A stretch of DNA of 64,000 nt from Phytoseiulus persimilis. Its lineage: Eukaryota > Arthropoda > Arachnida > Mesostigmata > Phytoseiidae. Shown here one piece after another: positions 10,082 through 19,627 of this stretch. The notes under the pieces are model-generated. The model did no database searches. It had not been told where the DNA came from and was given only the letters and a program-made list of their open reading frames with translations. The stretch is from contig CM075104.1 in assembly GCA_037576195.1 (NCBI GenBank), positions 8,500,775 to 8,564,774 of the forward strand, in the 5' to 3' direction. Each line of letters begins with the position of its first letter. Positions within the stretch are counted from its first letter, which is position 1. The position numbers and the translations under genes are program-made.

Positions 10082-10255
10082 GTTTCGCGCCTGGATCGTG
10101 CTTGAAATGCTCGGTAGCTCCGCTAGGCTCCCCGCTGTCGTCGCGGTCTCCCAGCAACAGCTCTCACCGTGCCAGTAGCAGACCGCCAAGCTGGCGGAGG
10201 CCGCTCTCTCTGAAAATGCGTTCATATAGTAAACACTGCGGGCAAAGTTCCTATA
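10082..10255 (-). repeat. 174-bp inverted repeat, right arm
   Basis: Inverted partner of 7216-7389. It ends GGGCAAAGTTCCTATA and is followed after one base by TATAGGAACTTTGCCCC (10257-10273), a second copy of the tip pointing outward, so two transposon ends abut. Confidence 0.8.
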
Positions 10256-10273
10256 GTATAGGAACTTTGCCCC

Positions 10274-10548
10274 ACGATCGGTGCTCACAAGAGCTCTGAG
10301 CGTTCATGATCTTTGCCTAGCACGAATTTCCGATAAGAGCTCCATGGACAAACCTCGATACCAAGTAGTTCGTCATCCTAAAAGTTGGCACTGGTGGAGG
10401 AAGGGCGAGCTAGATGCACAGTGCATCACGTGTCTCAAGGTGAGACTCTGATTTTCCTCAAGTTTCTGGGCGACAAGTTATCGAATCATGAGGCGAATTC
10501 TGAGAACCTGTTGAGCAGCTGAACGCGAGTGTCGGGACACTACCTCCG
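10274..10548. other. Unassigned spacer before hAT
   Basis: No gene or repeat partner was recognised. It may hold the 5' part of the hAT element that follows. Confidence 0.35.
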
Positions 10549-11886
10549 ATGTCTAACATTCCCGAGGAAGAAGAGAATACGGAGAAAGAACAGACTCCTT
10601 CCAGGAAGAGGAAACAAGCGAAGATCGACGAGTTCTTCAATTCAGAATACGGTCTCTCGACAGAGAATATAGTAGCCGCCACAACTGATGGGGCCGCTAA
10701 TATACTGCGCACAGTCGATCTGATGGGGGTTGAACGACAAAAGTGCAACGCGCACGGCATTGATCTCGTCGTGAAGAAAACAGTGTACGGAATGGAAGCT
10801 GGGGCGTTCGATGTCTCGATCCTGCAATCCTCCGATCTCATTTCGGACGAGGATCGCGAAGAGGGAGAGAGCGACAACGAGAACGGCAGTGAGACGAACG
10901 AGACGAAGATCGCCAGTGGAATCGATGGAACGGTTGACGACGCCGAGAGCACTACGGAGACTGAGTTGTTTGCGCTTGAGACTGGAACAGCAGTGAGCCT
11001 CGGGGGAGCGCTCCAGCGACTTCGAACAGCTGCTCGTTGATTCCGGAGGAAACCAAATCTCATGGATCAGCTCCGTGATTCAACGGCTTGCGAGGACTAC
11101 AATGGCAGACCGCTCGTAGTCAAACTTGATTGCCCGACACGCTGGTATTAATCGCTGCTTATGACCGAACGAGCGCTCGAAATCCTCCCGGCCATGAATT
11201 ATGTTCTCTGTCGTGACGGAAATCCAATCACCACCGATGTTTCGCGACCGTTGAAAAGAATCGCGAATGTTCTCGCCCCGTGCAAACGTGGCATTCTGCT
11301 GCTCTGTGATAATTCAGCAACGCTTGTCCACGCTGATCGCATCTTCGGCTTGCTCCTGAAAGAGCTGCAAAAATTAGGAACAGAGCTGGCGGACATGCTC
11401 CGCGAAAATCTCAAGAAGGAGATTTTGAAGCGTCGAAACTCTCCAGTGTCCTTGCTCTGTTGGAGAACTGCCGTTACGACTTCAGCTTAGAACGAATATG
11501 CGGCCAGAAAAATCCGTCGAACGATGAAGTACTCGATGTACTTTCGAGCATCTCCGATGCGGAAATTCCCACCGCCCAAGAAATCGCCGATGCCAGCGCT
11601 TTTGTTCCGGTATGGATAATAGGAGATAACTAATTTTTTCTCTGTCGGGAACGTATTTTCTCAAAGTTTTCCACTCTCAGGGAAACATCACCTGGGAATC
11701 GGTCTTCACCGACCATCATCTCCCAGCCAGCAAGGCTGCTCCCAACGAGGCATGTACGAGAGAAAACTTGGAGATGGAACTCGACCTTTACAGACGCGGG
11801 GGCGGACGTGGTCGTCTCCTTGATCGCTGTTATGATGCACTGCGCACCATCCCTCCAACATCGGCTCAAGCGGAGCGAGATTTTAG
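10549..11886 (+). pseudogene. hAT-family transposase, degraded
   Basis: Consecutive but frame-shifted pieces read as one hAT transposase. The frame 10549-11040 holds TENIVAATTDGAANI and the CNAHGIDLVVKKTVYG segment of the RNase H-like core. Bases 11100-11160 encode PLVVKLDCPTRWY in another frame. The frame 11161-11490 continues with MTERALEILPAMNYVL. Near 11868 the C-terminal dimerisation motif PPTSAQAERDFS appears. At least three frame changes and an Asp/Glu-rich insertion (10830-10980) show it is dead. It joins copia-derived sequence at about 11886-11887, right after the RDFS motif, so the end is truncated. Confidence 0.8.
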
Positions 11887-11961
11887 TACGTATTGCGAAG
11901 TCAGGTTCGGAAGAAGTACAAGTCTGTGCACAGTCACGTCAATAAAGAATCCTCGGAGTAC
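11887..11961 (-). repeat. Copia 5' leader remnant left of the first LTR
   Basis: These 75 bases match the copia leader found inside the other two LTRs (29124-29194 and 41645-41715), with several differences. Its presence outside LTR1 shows that LTR1 was once the 5' LTR of a further copia copy extending to the left, now replaced by hAT sequence. Confidence 0.75.
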
Positions 11962-12139
11962 CTTTTACACCCAGTGAGTTTATTCTGATAGGAACCTCCT
12001 TATATACCGCTTGTACAGGTTTAGTGGAAAGGGGCCAAGCATTGACTTCAGCAATAGGTGGGCCCCATTGGCTTTCAGTATCACAGCCAAAGAGAGGAAG
12101 ACACCAGCTAGGGAATAATACAGTCTACATTTCTCAATA
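11962..12139 (-). repeat. Copia LTR 1 (3' LTR of unit 1)
   Basis: 178 bp, the same length as the LTRs at 29195 and 41716, but differing from them at roughly 18 sites by eye, including the tip (CTTTTA instead of TGTTGA). Its right end is TTTCTCAATA followed by GCCCCCGTTCCCGAG, whose complement is the purine tract next to the 3' LTR. The copia is read on the minus strand. Confidence 0.85.
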
Positions 12140-12574
12140 GCCCCCGTTCCCGAGATGGAGTCTTCTGGTCGATATTTGATATAGAACCTCTCTAGTGTGA
12201 TGGCTCTTCACAGAGCTTCCGGACATTGTCTCAGTAACCCAATATTTTCTCAACCGAAAACGACTCCAGTGAGCAGTTCGCGAGTATTGGATCGCACTCA
12301 CATCCGTTCTGGATCATCGAATCCGGTGTCCGGAGTTCATCCTCACAAAAGTTCTCTCCGAGTGGTGGTTCGATTATAGATGAGTAAGGGTGAATAAGTG
12401 CCTGAATCTCATAGACCTTCGAGCGTTCGAGGAAGCTCGATCAATCGTTCTCCAAGTGCCGAACATTATGTCCGCAGTTCCCGAACAACTTTCATTTATT
12501 GCTCTCGGAGAACCCAGGCGCTTGAGGCTCTGCCTGCTGCAGAAACCTTTTTGGTCAGTGAAAGCCCCCGCGAT
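12140..12574. other. Copia 3' non-coding end, unit 1
   Basis: The left edge holds the copia purine tract on the minus strand (GGGAACGGGGGC, about 12140-12152). A plus-strand frame rich in Ser and Pro (12199-12377) ends in TAG and may be part of the 5' exon or leader of the plus-strand gene. No clear promoter was identified. Confidence 0.4.
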
Positions 12575-13176
12575 ATGGCATCCAGGGTGATCGCGGGAGA
12601 GTCGAACACCACGTTCACCCGAGTGGTGTACAAGTGTCCACTTGGTACGTGGTACCCAGTAACCATTACCGTGGCTCTCATCCTTCTGAGTTTTGTCTGG
12701 GCCCTTAGCAGCAGAGGTGAGCAGCCGTTGATTTTTCTTGTTCATAATGTTTTCTCAGAATTCTTGATGGTCGATCTTCTTTAGGATGGTTACAGGGACC
12801 CGGCACGGTGGTGGTGACAAACAACTCTGTCACCACCAGCTCCAGGGTGAACACCACTCTGATGACCTCTGACTCCATGCAGACACAGTGGAGTCCTTTC
12901 GTCAACATCACCGGGACCGTGGTTGATCGTCGGTTTCGGTCCTCGAACTTTCTCTGCCGTCTTCATTCCATTGATTTCGTTTGTATCTCCGACCAGGATG
13001 AGGTCTGCCTGCTGAAGCCGGTCCGAAGTACAGTGTTGGACATGCTTCACTCAGGAGCTGGCTCCACTCTGCTGAAGGTCATTCAGCTATCTCGAAATGA
13101 CCTAGACACTTTCATTCAGCTACACGGAGCAGTATCTCAATGCTCCGGTTATGATTGGTATCTTTCCTCCACATGA
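12575..13176 (+). CDS. Candidate spliced membrane glycoprotein, exons 1-2 (unit 1)
   Basis: I do not recognise the family. Exon 1 starts at an ATG (12575) and encodes a short N-terminus followed by a hydrophobic segment, WYPVTITVALILLSFVWAL. A 68-bp intron (12717-12784) starts GTGAGC and ends TTCTTTAG. Splicing it keeps the frame and joins exon 2, which encodes a Cys-containing ectodomain with N-glycosylation motifs (NNS, NTT, NIT). If read through, the frame stops at 13174. A GT at 13148 with the acceptor at 13530 would instead join it in phase to exon 3. The layout suggests a type II or two-pass surface protein. It is antisense to copia. Splicing is inferred from sequence only. Confidence 0.45.
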
Positions 13177-13530
13177 TTTCCAGTTATAGTCTTTAGGTTC
13201 CTTCATCTTCTATTCTTTCAATGAAATTCTTGTACAGCTCATCAGTTCCATGCTTTCTTTGTTCGTTTATCTTAGATCTATTCACTTGTTTTCAAAGTAT
13301 TTCGTTAGGTTTCTCAATAGATAGGGTTTCACTTCTACTCTATGGATTTCTAACGGTCCAATTTAGTTTCCGTCGCTCTCAACAGTGGCGTTTTGCTTCA
13401 TCTTTCCCTTCATTCATTGGCTCTCGAGTTCTGCGCATTTCTGCTCTTTCTCAACTTAACTTCTTTTACATTTATGGCATATTCCGTTACGCTTTTGCGT
13501 TACACTTTTCGGCGATGCTCTCTGTACCAG

Positions 13531-13919
13531 GCTGCTGCCGTCGGAATCCAATCATAGTGGACAACTGTAGCTGTGCCATCCGGTGCCTGCGCGTTGGCTC
13601 GAGACTCAACCCAATCGCGATAGAAGACGACCGTGACGCGATGAATTCCCTCCATCGACTGCGTGATCCGGAAGACCCAGACGATGAAGTTTACGAGTTC
13701 TCAGGACACAGGGTCGAACCTCGCCGCCGTCTCAACAGGCCACGATCTGGCCGAGGGATCCAGTAGACCTCACTTTGGACTGTCTGTATCTGCCTCTTGG
13801 CATTGGGCGTTTTTGTGTCAGTGAAGCTATACACGCTTCTCGGTGAGATTTTCTTTGTCGTCAATGTCGGTCAACTAATCCTCTGGTACTATCGAAGTCG
13901 AAAGAATGCTCAAGACTAA
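13531..13919 (+). pseudogene. Candidate exon 3 and membrane anchor, with in-frame stop (unit 1)
   Basis: After an acceptor (CTCTGTACCAG ending at 13530) the frame encodes a Cys-rich piece (CCRRNPI...CSCAIRC), an acidic region and a basic region, then a TAG at 13764-13766. The same frame continues with LWTVCICLLALGVFVSVKLY, a second hydrophobic stretch and a basic end before TAA at 13917. This looks like a C-terminal membrane anchor cut off by one nonsense codon, present in both units. The exon boundary is supported only by phase agreement with 12785-13147. Confidence 0.35.
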
Positions 13920-14956
13920 TTCGCAGAGGCCTCAGAGAAACACCATACGCCCGGATCCCCACCTCAGCACGTCTCGCCTGTCTCCGTCACATCGTCGGAA
14001 GTCACCGTACAGGAGGTCTACAACATGAATCGCTTCGAAAGGACAAGGGTTCTGAAGACCACATCGTTTCTATGTCGCATTGTTCCGGGCGTTTCGTTAT
14101 GTTTCTCCACCGAGTACTCATGGTGTATTGTCCGACCAAACACCGCCAACCTCTCCAAATCAACACGAATCAGAGTCCGCCCAATGACTGTCGATCAAGC
14201 TCAAGAGCTCGTCAACGCCTCCGATATGGAGAGATTTTGTTCGAACTTCGCGTAGTATGTCAGCATAGATTGATTCACTCACACACTTGTCTCAAGACGG
14301 GAACCAATAAAGCGAAAAAAAAAGCACAACAACAACGTATCTCTCCAAATCCTGGCCTCCTTTCTGTATTGTGTCGGAGTATATTCAGGACATTTATCTC
14401 TGCACATATCTTTTGGTGCTGCCAACTAGGGTCCTCGTGGCCGTGCCTACAGAACCGCAACCGGCTCCCTTCGTCGTTTTCTATCGACTTTCAAACGGTT
14501 TTCACTTGACCTGCCTCTCGATGTGTTTGGTTCAGGCATTGAACCACTCTGAACGTGTGATCGTATTCCCTGGTGTCATCTTCGACTGATCACCAGTCTC
14601 AACAGTTCAGTTCGCTTTTCCTCCTTCTCGTCAAGAAAAAAAAAAAAAAAAAAACGTATGCCAATACCGCTCGGAAAATCCCAGCCAACGACCCCTCCAC
14701 CATCAACTCTGATGCGATGTTGGCCATGAAGGCCAAACCGTCCTGCTACTGCGAGATGCCTTCCCGCAGGCGAATATTCGGCACATCGAGGAGATTGGCC
14801 GTCATGGGATTAGTTTCATTTTCTGTTTGGATTCTACGGAATGGGTACAATCGTTCGCCGTTAGATGGCGCTTCGAGCCAATGTTTACGTCCTTACGTTT
14901 GGCTTTTGAGCCAGATTCATCCTCGATGATGTTGCTTTGAATTGCTTCAGAATGTT
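13920..14956 (+). other. Downstream region of plus-strand gene and poly(A)-like tract
   Basis: The frame of the previous entry stays open to 14255, but nothing identifies it. AATAAAGCG at 14307 is followed by nine A residues (ten in unit 2), like a polyadenylation signal. A longer A-run follows near 14634-14653. Another hydrophobic plus-strand frame (14371-14589) has no recognisable function. Confidence 0.35.
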
Positions 14957-15442
14957 TTATTGTGGTGGTATGGTTTCTACGGTAGGCTGGTAAGGTGCAT
15001 CGGGAGGTATCTCAGGCACCTGTTCGTAAGCTATTCTTGCTCTGTATCGCAAAGCCTTCTTCCCACAGAGTACTATAGCCGCAATTGTCATCGATGTTGC
15101 CCGAACCAAAGATGAAATCTTCCAGGTTTCACACCTCACATCTAGTTTGGGTGTGGGTGTCGGTCTAACCTTGCTTTTCTTGAATTCTGACCAGATTTCA
15201 GTACCTTCCCTGGTTGGCTGATCATCGAAAACACAGGGAGTCTGAGCTCCCGCGTTTGCCTCGCAAAGCTCTGTTGCCAAACACAGAGCAGAGAAAGTGT
15301 TAGCCGTGGATTTATAGATATTACACGGCAGACCCTTTTGCATGCATCCATATCCGCAATCATCGTATGAGAAGTATTGTATAGTAGGCATGACATTGTT
15401 GGTTAGTATCAATATAATGCATAGACCTGTCTGGTCGTTCAT
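14957..15442 (-). CDS. Env-like ORF3 downstream of copia pol (unit 1)
   Basis: 161 codons starting at an ATG two bases after the pol stop (TAA at 15447-15445), on the pol strand. The N-terminus has a signal-like hydrophobic run (GLCIILILTNNVMPTI). Eight or so cysteines follow in a compact ectodomain (DDCGYGCMQKGLPC and later CCs). A hydrophobic stretch (SMTIAAIVLC) and a basic-then-proline-rich tail (EIPPDAPYQP) end it. Signal, Cys-rich ectodomain, short anchor and tail are the architecture of a small envelope-like or secreted protein. Copia elements of some plants carry an env-like ORF in this place. I cannot name a homologue. The frame is open although pol upstream is broken. Confidence 0.5.
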   Translation of the reverse strand: MNDQTGLCIILILTNNVMPTIQYFSYDDCGYGCMQKGLPCNIYKSTANTFSALCLATELCEANAGAQTPCVFDDQPTREGTEIWSEFKKSKVRPTPTPKLDVRCETWKISSLVRATSMTIAAIVLCGKKALRYRARIAYEQVPEIPPDAPYQPTVETIPPQ

Positions 15443-15444
15443 AG

Positions 15445-18377
15445 TTACCACGACTCCAGTCCCAGCAGTTCCTTTTGTTTTAGGAACACGGCTCGTTTCA
15501 GGGCCTTTGTCAGGATATCGGCCCCCTGATCTTCCGATCGCACGAACGCGATATCGACCAATCCCTGCTGGTAAGCCTCTTTCACAAAATAATGTCGTAG
15601 ATCAATGTGTTTAGATCGTCGATACATAGAGGGGCTTTTTATCTAGGCTGTGGCCGATTGCGAGTCCATATGCATTGTTATTTTTTCTTGAATTCCAAGC
15701 TCACTCAATAGTTTGTTCATATAATAATGATATAATATTTGATATTTGATTCATATAATATTTGATAAATACAAAAGCGCTCCGACTAAGGAGCGGTATC
15801 TATCTCTGACATCTCCCTCCTGTACTTTGACAGAGTGAATGGAGTTGTCACAGGGAGTGGACACCGGCCTGCACTCCGACATGTCGAACCTGTCTAGGAT
15901 TTGACTCACGTATCTGTGTTGGTGGATGTGATAGTCGAATTTTTCGTTTACCTCGATCTCAATCCCCAGGAAGTACGAAAGTGGTTCACTAGTGATCTTC
16001 AGATCTTGCTCCAGTGATCCAATGAAGCTCAGCTCCAGATCTTTTCTTTCGCCAACGACTAAACCGTCGTCGACGTAAATCGTTACCACGAGCCGACCCT
16101 CTCCATTTTTGGAGAAGATGCAGGGGTCCGACAGACATTGAGTGAGACCTTATTCAGTAGAATTTTAGTGAATTTATCATGGAGAAGAAAAGGAGACTGC
16201 TTCATGCCATAGAGGGATTTTAAAAGTTTCAGTACTTTTCCTGATCTGTCATCCCCCCCCCCTCAGGCTGTTTCATGAACACCTGATCAGGCAGATCTGC
16301 AGTCAGGAGAGCTGTGACCACATCGAATTGATGAGCATAGAGCCGCTCTTGTGCGGCAATGCTTATTATGGTTCTGATTCCCTCATGGCGAGCGATAGGA
16401 CTGAATATCTTCTCAGGATGAAATTCGTCTTCGGTCTGCCGGAAGCCTCGAAGAACCAATCTGGCTTTCCAGATTTTGGCTTTTTTGGTTGGATCATACT
16501 TGACTCTGAATATACAGCGAGAGTCTAGAGCTCTTTTTCCTGTGGGTAAATTAGTCAATTCCCAGACTCCGTTTTCTTGGATCGAGTCAAGCTCTTCCTT
16601 CATCGCCGCCTCCCTATTCCTACGGTCAGGGCTGTTTAGGGCCTCTTAGTACGTAATCGGGACGCAGTCTGCTTCATCTTCGGCTTCGTACACTACGCAG
16701 TGATCGCAGAAGCGTGAGTCGAGCGGGAGATAGGCTTCTTCAATATGGGTCTCTTCTCTGAAGCGAGCAGGAGGTACTATCTTCGAACGGGGCCGCAAGT
16801 TAATATCCCCGGTCCCGTTTGCGTTCATTTCAGATGATTCTGTATCAGGGTCTTCACCTGAGTCTTTCTCGACATCTGAGTGATCACCCGCAGGGGTTTT
16901 TGCTGGATGCTCATTACGATGGGAATGTTTCTCTGATGGCAAGCTTGCCTGACCCAACAAGGGCTTTTTGAGAAACACGACGTCTTTCGACCTCAAGATC
17001 GTGAATGTTCCTGGGACCCACAACCGGTATCCAAGTGAGTGGGGCCCGTAGCCCACAGAACGAACCGGGGATCCTCGCCGTTCAAACTTTCTTGGCTTGT
17101 CCTTTTGATTTCGGATAAAACATTTTGCCCTCCATGGCTGCAAAGAGCCAAGATACGGGGGACGTCCGTATATTATCTGATACGGTGAAATGTTCAAGGT
17201 CTCATGGATGAGAGTTGTATTCAGAATGCCCAGAACGAGACACATTCGGCCCAAAAGAATTTCTTGCTTTCCAGACCGGCGGAACGAACCAAGTTCGCTA
17301 ACGTACGGTCCGACCTTTCTGCAGTTACGTTCAAAGACGGATTTGTCGGCGGTTTGAAGGTCTGCTCCGCACCGATGTCATCCAGTATTTTCTTGACTTC
17401 TTCATTTTTGAACTCCTTACCTTCGTCAGAATGAAAACGAAAGATATTCTTGCCGGTGACGTTCCTGATCTATTTTGTGTACTGCAAGATTCACTCGGTT
17501 GTTTCGTCCTCGGCTTGCGAGAAAAATACTTTTCGAAAGCGTGAGAAAGAATCAGTGATTGTCAGGAAATGTCTGGAGTTCCCAATTGGGGGTGTAGCTG
17601 GGCCACAAAGATCAGCATTGATCCAGCCTGGCTCACTGGCCTTGGCGGACTCGGGTCGACTGTGATAAGAAGCACGGGTTTGCCCATTATGCAGGCACTA
17701 CATTGGTCTAGATCAGCGGTCCTCAAACTCCACTGACCCATCGACCTCCTAGGCGACTTCGTTGAAGTTTATGGACTGCCGTCCCCCAAGGGGTCGACCG
17801 TCGACCCTCGATCCACCTACGTGGACGCCAAGAAGTATGGTCAAATCCACCCCGGCATCACCTCCTGGGGTCGCGATCCCTTGGCTCAACAATTTCCTGA
17901 GGACACGCAACACCTTGATTCTGGGGTTCATCTGCCTCCTCTGAGGGAACGTTACCGTTGTCTGACAACGCTGTGTTGTTTAAGACTCGAAGTCTGTACA
18001 ATCCTTTGATCAAGGGAACCGGCATGCATGAATTTTCCTTTTTCAATAGTTTGCTCCCTTTTGTGGACGGGAACGTCAAAGTCATCGTTGACTGACTGGC
18101 TCATAGAAAGTAAGTTCTTTCGCATTTTTGACACGTAGAGGACGTTCTTGAGTTTGAGAGTTTCAATGTTTTCTTTTCCTGGAACAGTCAATGGAACTGT
18201 ACCCTGGCCCGAGACCTGAAGTCTATGGTTGCTGCCAACCCTAACCTCCTTGGTCAAAGAGCGTTTGGTGAAAGACACGAACCACTTCTTAGAGTTTGTT
18301 ATATGATTCTTTGCGCCGCTGTCGAGCAGAAAATGACTCCCATTGTTATGAGCGTCCTCACAAATACGAGTCGTCAA
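15445..18377 (-). pseudogene. Copia pol, degraded (unit 1)
   Basis: In minus-strand order: protease with LLDSGAKNHITN (18330-18270); the pre-integrase region ending near 17900; integrase core with HSDEGKEFKNEE and NVTAERSDRTL (17440-17290); the integrase C-terminal region (17254-16646, SPYQIIYGRPPYLG); reverse transcriptase (16603-16229, ALDSRCIFRVKYDPTKKAKI; and 16089-15751, YVDDGLVVGE with YFLGIEI); and the end of RNase H (15627-15445, SKHIDLRHYF). Frames change several times. Much of RNase H is deleted around an AT-rich junction at 15722-15775, and TAG interrupts DSQSATA at about 15645. The element cannot make active Pol. Confidence 0.85.
17714..17915 (+). repeat. Probable hAT MITE remnant in copia pol (unit 1)
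   Basis: The sequence starts CAGCGGTCCTCAAACTCC, a tip common to hAT-type MITEs, and interrupts the copia integrase. The other end was not delimited, though GGTCGCGATCCC near 17868 is also common in such elements. Copy 2 is at 34948. Confidence 0.35.
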
Positions 18378-18812
18378 GACTTCAGCAATATGTGCCCGTG
18401 GTGACTGTCTGGGATTTGGTCAACCTGACTGCCCTGAGTTTCTAGGTTGATCCTGAATTCTGGGCTGATGATTGTTATTCCCATTATTTCTGCTGAGAGG
18501 ACGACACTGACTCCTGTAATGTCCTCTAGTGCCGCAGCTGTAGCAACGGACCTGAGATCTATTAGGCCCATTCTGAGAGGTCCCGTTGCCTTGCGAAGAT
18601 AGCGCGCTCTGATGTTGTGAGCCGTTACGACGTCCATTGGATCTGCGTCCAAATCTCCTGCCGCCTATTCTCATCCAAGAGAGAAGAGCCGTTGCCCTGT
18701 CCGTGCTCTTATCAGTAGGAGTCCGTCTGGCTGCTTCGGCCCTTATTATTTCTATGAGGTCCGAGGTGTTTTTATCTGCCTCGGATCTAGCTGACCATCC
18801 CATTCGCAGTGG
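18374..18812 (-). pseudogene. Copia gag, C-terminal half (unit 1)
   Basis: It encodes a Ser/Arg-rich region and a CCHC knuckle, CYSCGTRGHYRSQC. It starts abruptly at the MULE insertion site with the codons that continue the N-terminal half found at 23768-24317. The frame runs to about 18420 before the protease region. Confidence 0.75.
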
Positions 18813-18821
18813 TTGAGTATC
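18813..18821. repeat. MULE target-site duplication, left
   Basis: TTCGCAGTG, repeated at 23759-23767. The direct match extends to TTCGCAGTGGTT, so the duplication is 9-12 bp, in the MULE range. Confidence 0.8.
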
Positions 18822-18832
18822 GTATGCCAGAA

Positions 18833-18895
18833 TCTCACAGTCCAGAATCTCATATGCCAGAATCTCAGATGCCAGAATCTCAAACCCCAGAAAAG
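18833..18895 (+). repeat. Tandem 15-bp repeats in the MULE terminus
   Basis: Four imperfect copies of ATGCCAGAATCTCAG-like units in the left terminus; two to three related units lie at 23720-23752 in the right terminus in inverted orientation. Confidence 0.7.
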
Positions 18896-19627
18896 AGCCC
18901 TTCCCCACTCCGACCGCCTTGGAATCCAACTCGGAGCGAAGCTTCTATGGATTCGACTCCTTCCAATGATTGTAGAAAGGGAGACCGGGGCATGGTGGAC
19001 CCGAACTCGGGCTGAATCGCCTTTCTTCTTAACTGCGCTCAGACTGGGAAGCCGCTTCCCGAACGGAGCTTCTGATTCTTTCCTCTAGCTTCAAAGCACA
19101 TTTTTTTTCTGGACGGGTGCCCTTGGGTACTTGACGCGGCCCGATGACTTCGTCTACAGACCTGGACTCTCCGCGATCCGTCGGTACTCAGAGTCGGCCA
19201 ATAAGTTGTTTCTCTTCCCCGGAAGCAGTCCGCAACTGATTTATCGACTTTTCCCCTTGGATTACCGAAGGGGAACAGTCAAAAAGAATGGAACCTAATC
19301 AGGCCCTTTGTCAATGAACTCTGCCGCACGTCCTCAGTCAAACATCTCGTCCACGCTTGGGATTGAAACCGCGACTTGCGAGTTCGTATGGATGGGCAAT
19401 TCTGTGTCCACTCGGAATTCAGAACTAGCCCGTTCAAGTTCAATCTTTCCGTAATAACATTCTTGAAATCAATCAGATTCCTTCGAATGGTTCTTCTTGA
19501 GTTTTTCATCGACGATTATCACAGGGAAGGAACATGCAACAGGATATCACATTTATTCTCAAAGTTTGAGATTCGAGATAGCTTCAAAACCCTTAAATGG
19601 TTTGACAGTGGCCTCATACATTGTGCC

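Noticed and set aside
12374..12745. 123-codon minus-strand frame over the plus-strand exon 1
   Set aside because: It is basic, motif-free text on the complement of an exon with a membrane segment and a good splice donor.
16250..16265. C-runs (16252, 21391) considered as quadruplex or regulatory sites
   Set aside because: Single homopolymer runs without the repeated spacing needed; probably ordinary or assembly-sensitive tracts.
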